A DNA stretch of 64,000 nucleotides from the NCBI RefSeq assembly GCF_051857475.1, contig NZ_JBPZGZ010000004.1:310001-374000 (forward strand), in the 5' to 3' direction. A program made the position numbers and the translations under genes. The stretch is from Pelomonas sp051857475. GTDB lineage: Bacteria > Pseudomonadota > Gammaproteobacteria > Burkholderiales > Burkholderiaceae_C. The notes under the pieces were generated by a model. It was not told the origin of the DNA, did not search any database, and worked only from the letters and a program-made list of their open reading frames with translations. Shown here piece by piece: positions 33,855 to 44,805 of the stretch. Every line of letters starts with the position of its first letter. Positions within the stretch are counted from its first letter, which is position 1.

Positions 33855-35762
33855 TCAGACCTTGTTGGTGATGTCTGCGGAGATCCGATTGAGGAAGTCC
33901 TGCAGGGGCATCACGCCGAGGTCTTGGTTGCCACGGGCGCGGACCGCAACGCTGCCATTCGCCTTTTCCTTGTCACCCACGACGAGGATGTACGGCAGCT
34001 TTTGCATGGAATGCTGGCGGATTTTATAGGTGATCTTCTCATTGCGCAAATCCGCTGAGGCCCTAAGCCCTTGTTTTTGCAGCGATTTCACAATTTCAGA
34101 CACGTAATCGGCCTGGGAATCCGTGATGTTGGCCACCACAACCTGCGTCGGCGCCAGCCAGACGGGCAGGGCGCCCGAGTGCTGTTCGATCAGGATGCCG
34201 ATGAAACGCTCCAAGCTGCCGACGATGGCGCGGTGCAGCATGACGGGCGTCTTGTGCTGGCCGTCCTCGTCGACAAACTCGGCGCCCAGGCGGCCGGGCA
34301 TCGAGAAATCGACCTGCATCGTGCCGCACTGCCACTGGCGGCCCAGGGCGTCCTTCAGCGTGTATTCGATCTTGGGGCCGTAGAAGGCACCGTCGCCCGG
34401 GGCCATGACGAAGTCCACGCCGGAGGCGCGCAGCGACTCCATCAGCGCGTGCTCCGCCTTGTCCCAGACCTCGTCGGAGCCGATGCGCGCCTCGGGGCGC
34501 GTCGCGACCTTGTAGATGATGTCCGTGAAGCCGAAGTCCTTGTAGACCTTCTGCAGCAGGGCCGTGTAGGCGACGCATTCGGCCAGGATCTGGTCTTCTG
34601 TGCAGAAGATGTGGCCGTCGTCCTGCGTGAAGCCGCGCACGCGCATGATGCCGTGCAGGCCGCCCGTGGGCTCGTTGCGGTGGCACTGGCCGAACTCGCC
34701 GAAGCGCAGCGGCAGGTCGCGGTAGCTCTTCACGCCGTGCTTGAAGATCAGGATGTGGCCTGGGCAGTTCATCGGCTTGAGCGCGTAGTCGCGCTTTTCC
34801 GATTCCGTCGTGAACATGCCGTCGCGGTACTTGTCCCAGTGGCCCGTGGCCTCCCACAGCGACTTGTCCAGCAGCTGCGGGCCCTTGACCTCCTGGTAGC
34901 CATTGTCGCGGTAGACGCGGCGCATGTACTGCTCCACCTCCTGCCACACCGTCCAGCCCTTGGGGTGCCAGAAGACGACGCCGGGGGCGTGCTCGTCGAT
35001 GTGGAAGAGATCCAGTTCCTTGCCGAGCTTGCGGTGGTCGCGCTTCTCGGCCTCCTCCAGCATCGTCAGGTACTTCTGCAGGTCGTCCTTCGTCGCCCAG
35101 GCCGTGCCGTAGACGCGTTGCAGCATCTCGTTGCGGTGGTCGCCGCGCCAGTAGGCGCCGGCCACCTTCATCAGCTTGAAGTGCTTGAGCTTGCCCGTGG
35201 ACGGCACGTGGGGCCCACGGCACAGGTCCTCGAACTTGCCCTCCGCGTACAGAGACACGTCCTGGTCGGCCGGGATGCTGCCGATGATCTCGGCCTTGTA
35301 GGCCTCGCCCATGGCCTTGAAGTGTTCGACGGCCTCGTCGCGCGGCAGCACGCGGCGCACGACCTTCTCGTCCTTCCTGGCCAGCTCCGTCATCTTGGCT
35401 TCGATGGCGGCCAGGTCCTCGGGCGTGAAGGGGCGCTTGTAGGCAAAGTCGTAATAGAAGCCGTTCTCGATGACCGGGCCGATGGTGACCTGGGCGTCGG
35501 GGAAGAGTTCCTTGACGGCATAGGCCAGCAGGTGGGCCGTCGAGTGTCGGATCATGTCCAGGCCGTCTTCGTCCTTGTCCGTCACGATGGACAGCTGGAC
35601 GTCGTGGTCGATGACGTGGGACAGGTCGACGACCTTGCCGTCGACCTTGCCGCCCAGGGCGGCCTTGGCCAGGCCGGCGCCGATGCTGGCGGCGACATCG
35701 CCGACCGACAGCGGGGCCGGGAATTCACGGCGCGAGCCGTCGGGGAGTTGAATCGAGATCAT
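33855..35762 (-). CDS. thrS: Threonyl-tRNA synthetase
   Basis: 635 aa, ATG at 35762 with CCGGAG upstream. The TGS domain (1-65, ISIQLPDGSRREF), the editing domain with RHSTAHLLAYAV and the zinc-ligand SAH-type region, and the class II core (KPMNCPGHILIF, RFGEFGQCHRNEPTGGLHGIMRVRGFTQDD, VMLHRAIVGSLERF) are complete. The C-terminal anticodon-binding domain is LPVWLAPTQVVVANI onward. First gene of the thrS-infC-rpmI-rplT block and preceded by a threonine-rich leader peptide and terminator. Confidence 0.96.
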   Translation of the reverse strand: MISIQLPDGSRREFPAPLSVGDVAASIGAGLAKAALGGKVDGKVVDLSHVIDHDVQLSIVTDKDEDGLDMIRHSTAHLLAYAVKELFPDAQVTIGPVIENGFYYDFAYKRPFTPEDLAAIEAKMTELARKDEKVVRRVLPRDEAVEHFKAMGEAYKAEIIGSIPADQDVSLYAEGKFEDLCRGPHVPSTGKLKHFKLMKVAGAYWRGDHRNEMLQRVYGTAWATKDDLQKYLTMLEEAEKRDHRKLGKELDLFHIDEHAPGVVFWHPKGWTVWQEVEQYMRRVYRDNGYQEVKGPQLLDKSLWEATGHWDKYRDGMFTTESEKRDYALKPMNCPGHILIFKHGVKSYRDLPLRFGEFGQCHRNEPTGGLHGIMRVRGFTQDDGHIFCTEDQILAECVAYTALLQKVYKDFGFTDIIYKVATRPEARIGSDEVWDKAEHALMESLRASGVDFVMAPGDGAFYGPKIEYTLKDALGRQWQCGTMQVDFSMPGRLGAEFVDEDGQHKTPVMLHRAIVGSLERFIGILIEQHSGALPVWLAPTQVVVANITDSQADYVSEIVKSLQKQGLRASADLRNEKITYKIRQHSMQKLPYILVVGDKEKANGSVAVRARGNQDLGVMPLQDFLNRISADITNKV

Positions 35763-35783
35763 GGGTGCTCCGGGAGCGAGAAA

Positions 35784-35811
35784 CAAAAAAGCGCGGCCAC
35801 TTGCCGCGCTT
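35784..35811 (-). terminator. Attenuator terminator in the thrS leader
   Basis: On the minus strand a 9-bp perfect stem (arms AAGCGCGGC and GCCGCGCTT, 5-nt loop) is followed by six or more T residues. It lies 21 nt before the thrS start, so it ends transcription before thrS unless an alternative fold forms. An upstream GGCCGCGGC (35846-35854) can pair with the terminator's 5' arm as an antiterminator. Confidence 0.8.
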
Positions 35812-35856
35812 GATTGGTGAAGTCCGAAAAGGACTGGCGTGACGAGCCGCGGCCGA

Positions 35857-35895
35857 CTAGGTACCTGTGAAGGTGGTCGTAGTTCGCGGTGTCAT
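35857..35895 (-). CDS. thrS leader peptide (threonine attenuation)
   Basis: A 12-residue reading frame, MTPRTTTTFTGT then TAG; seven of twelve codons are Thr, four of them consecutive (ACT ACG ACC ACC). AAAGG lies about 10 nt upstream. The early codons ACA CCG CGA contain CCGCG, able to pair with segment two (GGCCGCGGC), so ribosome position can switch between 1:2 plus terminator and 2:3 antiterminator. A -10-like TAGAAT on the minus strand at 35938-35943 would start transcription about 35 nt upstream. Too short for standard gene finders. Confidence 0.8.
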   Translation of the reverse strand: MTPRTTTTFTGT

Positions 35896-36023
35896 AACCA
35901 GGGTGCCTTTCTCGCTCTTGTGAGGGGAGGAGGGGTAATTCTAACGTCCCCTAGCTTGCAGACTATTGCGCTGGGGCCGCGAAGCGTAGCCTGCGGCGCA
36001 TTGTTGCCAGCTGGAGTTCCGCC

Positions 36024-36944
36024 ATGCGCCTCGCCGCCATCGCTCTCTGTGCCCTGCTGTCGGTCGGTGTTCAAGCCGCGCCGCGCCAGCTGGACGTCGT
36101 GCCGCCGGGCGGTTTCCTGAACGTCTGCGCCTCCCCCATTGGCGGGGGTAGCGGCTTCTGGGCTGGGGATGACATCAGCAGCCAGTTCAGCGGCGGTGTC
36201 TGCAACACCCACTACTTCAGCAGCGGCACGGTGTCGGACACGGCCAGCTCCAGCGGCGTGCAGATCAGCAACAGCGCCGCGGGCGCCGCCCGCATGGGCT
36301 GGGTGCAGATGAGCGCCGAGAACCATTCGCCGGCAGCGACCTGGTTTGCCCACGGCGGCGTCAATGGCGGCTACACCGACAGCCTGTCGGTCAACGCGGC
36401 CGGGCATGCGGGCGAGTCGGGCTATCTGCTGCTGCGCGTTGCCGTCGTGGGCACGATGTGGGCCACGGCGGAGGCCGGCGGTACCGGCTTCGAGGTCGTG
36501 CCCTATGTCAACCAGGCCCAGCTCAGCGCGGCCAACCCGGGTTATGACGACGGCACGTCCAACCACCTCTGGGCCACGGACCGCCAGGTGGGCGCCTGGG
36601 GCGTGGGCTCCGCACCCGATTCCAGCCTGGCCATCAACGAGGTCATCACCTTCAGCCTGCCGGTCGTCATCGGGCAGAGCATGGACGTGGGCATCTACAC
36701 CCAGGCCGACGCCGGTCAGCGCGCGTCGGGCGGCTTTCCGGGCTGGATGGCCAACAGTGGCCTGTCCTTCACCAGCTATCTCGCCGGTGCCAGCCTGGTG
36801 CTGAGCGGGCAGAACGTGGCGAGCTTCAGCATCGCGTCGGCCTCGGGCGCTAACTGGGCGGTGGCGGCCGTGCCCGAGCCTGGCGTCTGGCTGCTGATGC
36901 TGGCGGGTCTGGGTATGGTGGTGCTGCGCCGCCGCCGCGGTTAA
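36024..36944 (+). CDS. PEP-CTERM sorting-signal secreted protein
   Basis: 306 aa. Sec signal peptide (MRLAAIALCALLSVGVQA), a low-complexity beta-rich secreted body rich in Gly, Ser and Asn, and a C-terminal PEP-CTERM tail: VPEPGVWLLMLAGLGMVVLRRRRG. The tail is the recognition site of exosortase (EpsH), which cleaves and releases or anchors the protein in exopolysaccharide-producing bacteria. Exosortase is not in the window. The body has no enzyme motif. The stop codon overlaps the convergent patatin gene by 4 nt. Confidence 0.88.
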   Translation: MRLAAIALCALLSVGVQAAPRQLDVVPPGGFLNVCASPIGGGSGFWAGDDISSQFSGGVCNTHYFSSGTVSDTASSSGVQISNSAAGAARMGWVQMSAENHSPAATWFAHGGVNGGYTDSLSVNAAGHAGESGYLLLRVAVVGTMWATAEAGGTGFEVVPYVNQAQLSAANPGYDDGTSNHLWATDRQVGAWGVGSAPDSSLAINEVITFSLPVVIGQSMDVGIYTQADAGQRASGGFPGWMANSGLSFTSYLAGASLVLSGQNVASFSIASASGANWAVAAVPEPGVWLLMLAGLGMVVLRRRRG

Positions 36945-38029
36945 AGAGGCAAGGCCTGGAGGCTGTCACGCTGCGCCAAGGCAGCGAATTCGTCGGCCAG
37001 GCGCTGGCTTTCACTCACGGCGACGCGCCAGCGCTTGCGGCGCTCGTCGGCCTCCAGGGCCATGAAGTCATTGCGGTCGGGCAGCTTGGCGCCGGGCAGC
37101 TGGGCGATGAACTCCGGTGAAGGGCAGAGCAGCACGACGTTGTCGAGGAACTCGGTCGAGCGATGGCGGTGCTTGAAGGCCTTGTCCAGCCAGCCGGGTA
37201 CGACCTGGCGCTGGAAGTGGGGATACAACACCAGCGGCGCCTGTGCCTGCTGCAGGGCCCGGTAGTCCAGGTGCAGGTGGTAGTCGGTAATGCCGCCGTC
37301 CCAGTAGGCGCCGCGCGGCGCGCCGGGCAGGTCATGCTGGGCCTGCAACCAGAAGGGGATGGAGCAGCTCGCCAGCAGCGCACCGCGCAAATTGGCGCGC
37401 GACAGATGCACCTCGCGGCTGGTGAAGTCGGACAGCTTCAGCGGCAGACGGTCGCGGGGGTCGGAGAAGACGACGCGCTCCAGGAAGCGCCCCAGCAGCG
37501 GCCGCGACACGGCATTGGCTGCGAAGGCACCGAGATAGCCCAGCGGCGTGCGCAGCTTGCCCTCCCGGGCCAGCAGGCCGGCGCGTCCACGCGAGGTGAC
37601 GACATGCAGGCGCAGACGCGGGTGAGCCAGCACCTCGGATTCGCGGCCCTGGAAGATCTCGCCCAGGATCTCGCCGAAGCGCTTGCTGACGCCTTCGGGG
37701 CGTGGCCGCTTCTCGCCCGGCAGCACGTCGTACTCCTGGGTGACGTAGGCCTCGGCCATGGTGTTGAAGGCGCCGGCCACGTCGCGATGGGCGAGGGCGG
37801 CCGTGGCCATGCGCCAGGCGCCGATGCTGGCACCGACGAGGTGCACGGTCTGGCGGCTCTGCGGCAGCCAGTCGCCGAAGACGAAACGGTCCAGGCCGTT
37901 GAGGATCAGCCCCTTGGGGCCACCGGCGGCGGCCGGCATCAGGCCGACGTCCTCGGCGCGCAGGCCGCGCTCGGCCAGGCGTGCGCGGGCGGCCGGGCCG
38001 GCAAAGATTTGAAGTGCTGCGGAAGTCAT
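36941..38029 (-). CDS. Patatin-like phospholipase family protein (soluble)
   Basis: 362 aa from the ATG at 38029. Patatin fold: glycine-rich AAAGGPKG (34-41), nucleophile GASIG with Ser68, and catalytic Asp244 in WDGG. No signal peptide or transmembrane segments, so cytoplasmic. It is distinct from the membrane patatin at 14.4-16.7 kb. Lipid substrate unknown. It neighbours a TonB receptor transcribed in the same direction upstream, separated by a hairpin, so probably independently expressed. Confidence 0.87.
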   Translation of the reverse strand: MTSAALQIFAGPAARARLAERGLRAEDVGLMPAAAGGPKGLILNGLDRFVFGDWLPQSRQTVHLVGASIGAWRMATAALAHRDVAGAFNTMAEAYVTQEYDVLPGEKRPRPEGVSKRFGEILGEIFQGRESEVLAHPRLRLHVVTSRGRAGLLAREGKLRTPLGYLGAFAANAVSRPLLGRFLERVVFSDPRDRLPLKLSDFTSREVHLSRANLRGALLASCSIPFWLQAQHDLPGAPRGAYWDGGITDYHLHLDYRALQQAQAPLVLYPHFQRQVVPGWLDKAFKHRHRSTEFLDNVVLLCPSPEFIAQLPGAKLPDRNDFMALEADERRKRWRVAVSESQRLADEFAALAQRDSLQALPL

Positions 38030-38134
38030 TTCCCGGCAGCGTAGCCGAGACCGCCAGCATCTCATGACGCGGTCGGGACGGCGCGCCGGATCATGCCCCG
38101 TCGCTGGCAGGCGCCGGGTCCTTCGGCAGCCGTC

Positions 38135-38156
38135 GCACAGGCCGCAGGGCCTGTGC
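38135..38156 (-). terminator. Hairpin after the TonB receptor gene
   Basis: Perfect 9-bp stem, arms GCACAGGCC and GGCCTGTGC, 4-nt loop, 12 nt downstream of the receptor stop on the minus strand. No T-run; likely a terminator-like end of the receptor transcript. Confidence 0.5.
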
Positions 38157-38167
38157 TCGGTGCGGCC

Positions 38168-40420
38168 TCAGAACTTGTGTTCCCAGTTCACGGCCCACCA
38201 GGCCACCGGCTTGCGCTCGTTCAGCACGAAGTCCTGCAGGTTGGTGTAGGTCACCAGCGTGCCCTGCTTGGGCTGGAACAGGCCGTTGACGCTGAGGCGC
38301 ACGCCGTCCTGCTTGCTGACCTGCATGGCCGCGAAGGCGTCCAGCGAGCGTGAAGGCAGCGTCTGCTGAGCCTGCAGCGCGCTCTGCTGCACATTGAAGC
38401 GGGGCGCGATCTGGGCGCTGAAGCCCATGTTGATCGGCATGCTCTTCATGCGGTAGTCGGCGCCGAAGTTGAACTGCCAGGGCTGCTGGCCTTCGAGGCG
38501 GTTGTCCGGGCCCTGGATGTCCTGGACCTTGGAGCGGTAGAGGTTCAGCGAGGCGCGCAGGCTCAGCGCCGTCGTCGGCTCGAACAGGCTGGGGAAGAGT
38601 TCGCCGGCGCGGCCCTTGATCTCCAGCTCCAGGCCGTCGGTCGTGGCCTTGGCGAGGTTGATCTGGGTGATGACCCAGCGCTGCGCCAGCGTGCCGTCGG
38701 GGTTGTGCGGGACCCAGTCCACGGCCAGCAGGCGCGGCTGGTCGGTGCGGATCAGGTTGGTGATGCTGCGGTGGAAGACACCCACCGACACCAGGCCGCC
38801 GGCCGGCAGATAGCTCTCGTAAGCAATGTCCAGGCCGGTGGCCAGTTCGGGCTTGAGGCCGGGGTTGCCGATACGGTCGGGCGTGGTGCGCGTGTTGCCC
38901 GAGGTCAGCGGTTCGGTCGTGTTGATGGACGGGCGGTTGATGAGTTGCTGCACATCGGGCGCCTTGTAGCTGCGCGTCAGGCTGGCGCGCACCAGGTCGC
39001 GACCCTTGGGATCGGGCTTGAAGTTCAGGTGCAGCAGCGGCGTGGTGACCTTGCTGGTGCTCTGGAAGTCGCTGTTGCCGACCGTGCCACTGCCTTCACT
39101 CTCGGTCTTGATCTGCTCATGGCGCACGCCGAAATAGGCCGACCACTGCTTGTTGATCTCCCACTCGTCTTGGGCATAGACCGCCGTGCGCGTGATGGTG
39201 GCGTTGAAGGGCTGGCCTTCGATGCCGGGCAGCAGCTCGACGCCGTTTTCTAGGGTGGTGCGGTTCTCGTCGCGCACGCGGCGCTCCAGCTCGCTGCCGA
39301 CCGTGACGGTGTGGGCCTCGCCGGCGTACTGGCTGTACTTGCCGCCCAGCGTCGCTTGGTGGTTGCGGTTCTTGCCGGTGGTGCGGCGCGAAATGGGCGT
39401 GGGGCCGTTGCGGCCTTCGAAATCAAAGTCGAAATCGGCGCCGCCCGAGCCCGCACCGGCGCGCAGCTCGATGCGGCGGTCCTCGTTGAAGCGGTTGTTG
39501 TATTGCAGATTGAGGCGGTTGGCCGCGAAAGTGCCCTTGTTGTACGTCGTCTCGTCGATGGTGCGCGGCGTGTACAGCGGGTCGTTGTCCGGCCGCTTGG
39601 TGACGGTGTTGGCGCCGTCGGTGCGGAACTGGTTGTTGACGAAGAAGCCCTGCAGGGTCAGCGTCTCGTCGTCGCCCAGCTTCCAGTTCAGGCGCGGCGA
39701 CACATTGAAGCCGCGGCCATGGTTGTGGTCATAGCCTTCGTTGCTGACGTGCTGGCGCAGTGCCAGCGGCGGCGTCGGCGTGGCATTGGTCAGGCGCTCG
39801 CCGTCCACGTCGTTCTTGAAGTTCCACTGGTAGACCGAGATCGGGATGACGAAGCCCATGCCGCCCAGCGCCCGGTCGCCATAGGTGAACCCGGCGTTGA
39901 TGACCGGCTTCTCGCTGGCATAGGCCACGCCAAGCCGCAGGTCCTTCTGCACGACGCGCGGCGCGTCCTTCAGGATGATGTTCAGCGTGCCGGCGATGGC
40001 CTGAGCGCTCTGATCGGCCGTCGGGGCCTTGGTCACTTCCAGGCGCTCGACCTGGGCGGGGTTGAGGTTGTCCAGGCTGAACCCCGGGGGCGCTGGCTCG
40101 CCGTTCACCAGGATCTGGGTGTACGCGCCGCCAAGGCCGCGCATGCGCAGCTGGCCGCCCGAGACATTGATGCCCGGCAGGCGCTTGAGCACGTCGCTCA
40201 GCTGGGTGTCACCGTATTTGTCCAGCTCGTCGCGGCCGTAGAGCTGCTTGGCGACGGGCTCGCGCCGGCGCAGGTCGGTGTCGGTCTGCTGGCGCGTGAC
40301 GGAGACACGCTCGAGCTGGTTGCCCTGCGAAGGCGAGGTGGCAGCGCGGTCGACCTCCTGCTGGGCCAGGACGAGGGCCGGGCAGAGCAAGAGCAGGGAG
40401 GCGAGGGCGGGGGTTTTCAA
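38168..40420 (-). CDS. TonB-dependent outer-membrane receptor
   Basis: 750 aa. Starts at TTG 40420 with CCGGAG at a good distance; a Sec signal peptide ends ALVLAQ. The plug domain (about 50-160) has YGRDELDKYGDTQLSDVLKRLPGI and LNIILKD; the rest is a 22-strand barrel ending in WAVNWEHKF with the terminal Phe. No Fur box is evident upstream, and no siderophore or sugar genes adjoin, so the ligand is unknown. The gene stands alone between the soluble patatin and tex. Confidence 0.9.
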   Translation of the reverse strand: MKTPALASLLLLCPALVLAQQEVDRAATSPSQGNQLERVSVTRQQTDTDLRRREPVAKQLYGRDELDKYGDTQLSDVLKRLPGINVSGGQLRMRGLGGAYTQILVNGEPAPPGFSLDNLNPAQVERLEVTKAPTADQSAQAIAGTLNIILKDAPRVVQKDLRLGVAYASEKPVINAGFTYGDRALGGMGFVIPISVYQWNFKNDVDGERLTNATPTPPLALRQHVSNEGYDHNHGRGFNVSPRLNWKLGDDETLTLQGFFVNNQFRTDGANTVTKRPDNDPLYTPRTIDETTYNKGTFAANRLNLQYNNRFNEDRRIELRAGAGSGGADFDFDFEGRNGPTPISRRTTGKNRNHQATLGGKYSQYAGEAHTVTVGSELERRVRDENRTTLENGVELLPGIEGQPFNATITRTAVYAQDEWEINKQWSAYFGVRHEQIKTESEGSGTVGNSDFQSTSKVTTPLLHLNFKPDPKGRDLVRASLTRSYKAPDVQQLINRPSINTTEPLTSGNTRTTPDRIGNPGLKPELATGLDIAYESYLPAGGLVSVGVFHRSITNLIRTDQPRLLAVDWVPHNPDGTLAQRWVITQINLAKATTDGLELEIKGRAGELFPSLFEPTTALSLRASLNLYRSKVQDIQGPDNRLEGQQPWQFNFGADYRMKSMPINMGFSAQIAPRFNVQQSALQAQQTLPSRSLDAFAAMQVSKQDGVRLSVNGLFQPKQGTLVTYTNLQDFVLNERKPVAWWAVNWEHKF

Positions 40421-40576
40421 GACGAACTCCGGGGATGCTTCGAGGCGGCGCGCACCATAACGGCAGCGCTGTCGTGGCGCAGCGGCGCTGCGACCAGTTG
40501 CGGGTTTCAGGGCGCCAAGCGACGGCCCGTGGTGCGGGCCGCGATCATGGCAAAGAATTGTTGCAATGACGAAGGT

Positions 40577-40594
40577 CAGGCCCCGTGGGGCCTG
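40577..40594 (-). terminator. Hairpin after tex
   Basis: Arms CAGGCCCC and GGGGCCTG with a 2-nt GT centre, 10 nt past the tex stop on the minus strand. Only weak T-richness follows. The remaining 183-nt gap to the TonB receptor start holds nothing else I recognise. Confidence 0.5.
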
Positions 40595-40603
40595 TGTCCG
40601 CCG

Positions 40604-42934
<2,331 letters not shown>

Positions 42935-42979
42935 AACGGGCTCTGGGGATACGGCGAAAAGCCCTCGATTTTGCCAGGG

Positions 42980-43747
42980 CTAGCGCGGCTGCTTCCAACG
43001 CTCCTGGATGGCCCGGAAGGTGCCATTGGCCTGGATGAGCTTCATGCCTTCGTCAAAGGCCGCCAGCGCCTGGCGTGAGTCTGGATGCGTGCGCGAGAAG
43101 GTCGTGTAGATGCCGAAATAGCTGAGCGCTCCGACCACCTTGAAACGGCCAGCCATTTCCGGGCGGCGTTGCAGCAGCAGCCGGGTGTTGGCGTCGGGTG
43201 CCAGCGTGTAGCGGGCGCGGCCGCGCAGCAGCAGCTCGAAGTTGTTCTCGTCGTGGCTGGTGACGACGCGCAGCACGCGCGGGTTGGCGTCGAACTCGCT
43301 GCCGTATTCATAGCCGCGCGTGACCGCGACTTTCTGGCCTTCCAGGTCCTTCACGCGCAGCGGCGCGGCCGGCTGGGCCTCGTCCGTACGCGCATAGATC
43401 AGGAAGCGCTCGTTGAACATGGGTTTGGCGGGCCAGAGGTAGTCGCCATCGATCAAGGCGGTGCGCGTCGTGTTGAAGCAGGCCACCAGGGCTCCCGTGC
43501 GCGTCTGTGCCATGCAGCGCGCATAGGGCAGCAGGTCGAGCTGCACCTCGATGCCCACCGCCGCATAGGCCGCGGTGACGATGTCCACCGTCATGCCCTG
43601 GGCGCGGCCCTCGCGCTCGCCGGAGTAGGGGTACCAGTCGTTCTCGGCGCCGATGACGACGCGCTTGAGCCCGCTCCAGGGCTGTGCCGTGGAGCCCGCG
43701 GCCACCAGCGCAAGGGTCGAGGACAGCAGGAGATCGCGCCGGCGCAT
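42980..43747 (-). CDS. Orphan periplasmic amino-acid-type substrate-binding protein
   Basis: 255 aa, ATG at 43747 (RRRDLLLSSTLALVAAGSTAQ is a twin-arginine-like or Sec signal). The body is a family-3 periplasmic binding protein fold: VVIGAENDWYPYSGER, MTVDIVTAAYAAVGIEVQL, LPYARCMAQTRTG. No permease or ATPase genes adjoin, so it may be an orphan receptor or sensor protein. Ligand unknown. Confidence 0.82.
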   Translation of the reverse strand: MRRRDLLLSSTLALVAAGSTAQPWSGLKRVVIGAENDWYPYSGEREGRAQGMTVDIVTAAYAAVGIEVQLDLLPYARCMAQTRTGALVACFNTTRTALIDGDYLWPAKPMFNERFLIYARTDEAQPAAPLRVKDLEGQKVAVTRGYEYGSEFDANPRVLRVVTSHDENNFELLLRGRARYTLAPDANTRLLLQRRPEMAGRFKVVGALSYFGIYTTFSRTHPDSRQALAAFDEGMKLIQANGTFRAIQERWKQPR

Positions 43748-43920
43748 GGCGGAGATGGGCAAGGGTAGGGAGGATTTCAGTCTAGGCGTGGCGCCTGTTT
43801 CCACCCTGGCAAGGTTGCCGGGATTCGTGATTTCTGCGGGTTACCGAGGGTTTGCCAGGGCGATGGTCTCAATACAGTCCGCCGCGCAGTACCGACAGAT
43901 CAATAAAACAGGAGACAAGG

Positions 43921-44805
43921 ATGCGGAAGTTTTTTTCTCGCCGGTTTCTGATGGTTCTCGGTGCCGCACTCGTGGCGGGAGCCGCGTTTGCGACCAACTA
44001 CTCGTTGTGGATCAATGGCCGTACCGGCGGCGGCGTGGCCGGCAACTATGCCGACTTCACCTACTGGGGGCCGGCCGGTACGGCGGCCGGCGTCAACAAG
44101 AAGGCCGTCAACTGGGACGGCTACAGCCATGTGTCGGACAAGAACTATCTTGTTCGCAACGCGCTGGACTGCTACTGCACCGGCAGCAACTGGTGCTACA
44201 TCGCCGTGCACAGCGCCGGCAACCTGCAGATCGGCTACACGCTGTCGCTGTACGGTGGCACGGCGCGCTACAAGAAGAACGCGTCGCCGGCCAGTGACGG
44301 CAGCTGCGCCAACAGCGACGGCACGACCCAGACCGGCTGGAACATCAAATGGGTGGACGTGGCCGCGGGGGCCGCAGGCGGCAGCGAGCTGGCCAACGCC
44401 GGCGACTGGGCCTTGAGCGAGCCGCTGGTCAGCGACCTCAAGACCGGCACGGCGCGCGCCATGTACGACCACAACAACACCCGCAGCAAGATCTTCTACC
44501 TGTGGGCCGGCGCCAAGGGCACGCTGTATTCCGGCATCCTGCCGGGCCAGGATGACGAGGCCGTGGCCTACCACTCGGCCGGCGGCGTCTCGGGCAGCGG
44601 CGGCGGCAGCTACTGCAACCCCAGCGACTGGTTCTGCAACGACCTGACCCTGGGCACGGCGCCAGCCGAAGGCGGCACGGCCAAGTGGAGCAACCACAGC
44701 GTCGTCTTCCGTGACGATGCCGAGGCCTACAACCACTACACCAACGGCAACTGGCAGGGCACCGTCGGCCTGGTGCGCGCCGACATGGTCAATTACGCCA
44801 AGTGA
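43921..44805 (+). CDS. Secreted protein with HSAG motif, possible serine hydrolase
   Basis: 294 aa, ATG at 43921 with AGGAGACAAGG upstream. Sec signal peptide ends AAFAT. The mature part has Cys84/Cys86/Cys92 and later Cys pairs suggesting disulfides. IAVHSAGNLQIGY (Ser98) resembles an alpha/beta-hydrolase nucleophile elbow with Val in place of the first Gly; a second HSAG occurs in YHSAGGVSG. C-terminal NHSVVFRDDAEAYNHYTNG could provide acid and His. No named family recognised. It overlaps the next gene by 4 nt (GTGA), so the pair functions together. Confidence 0.75.
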   Translation: MRKFFSRRFLMVLGAALVAGAAFATNYSLWINGRTGGGVAGNYADFTYWGPAGTAAGVNKKAVNWDGYSHVSDKNYLVRNALDCYCTGSNWCYIAVHSAGNLQIGYTLSLYGGTARYKKNASPASDGSCANSDGTTQTGWNIKWVDVAAGAAGGSELANAGDWALSEPLVSDLKTGTARAMYDHNNTRSKIFYLWAGAKGTLYSGILPGQDDEAVAYHSAGGVSGSGGGSYCNPSDWFCNDLTLGTAPAEGGTAKWSNHSVVFRDDAEAYNHYTNGNWQGTVGLVRADMVNYAK

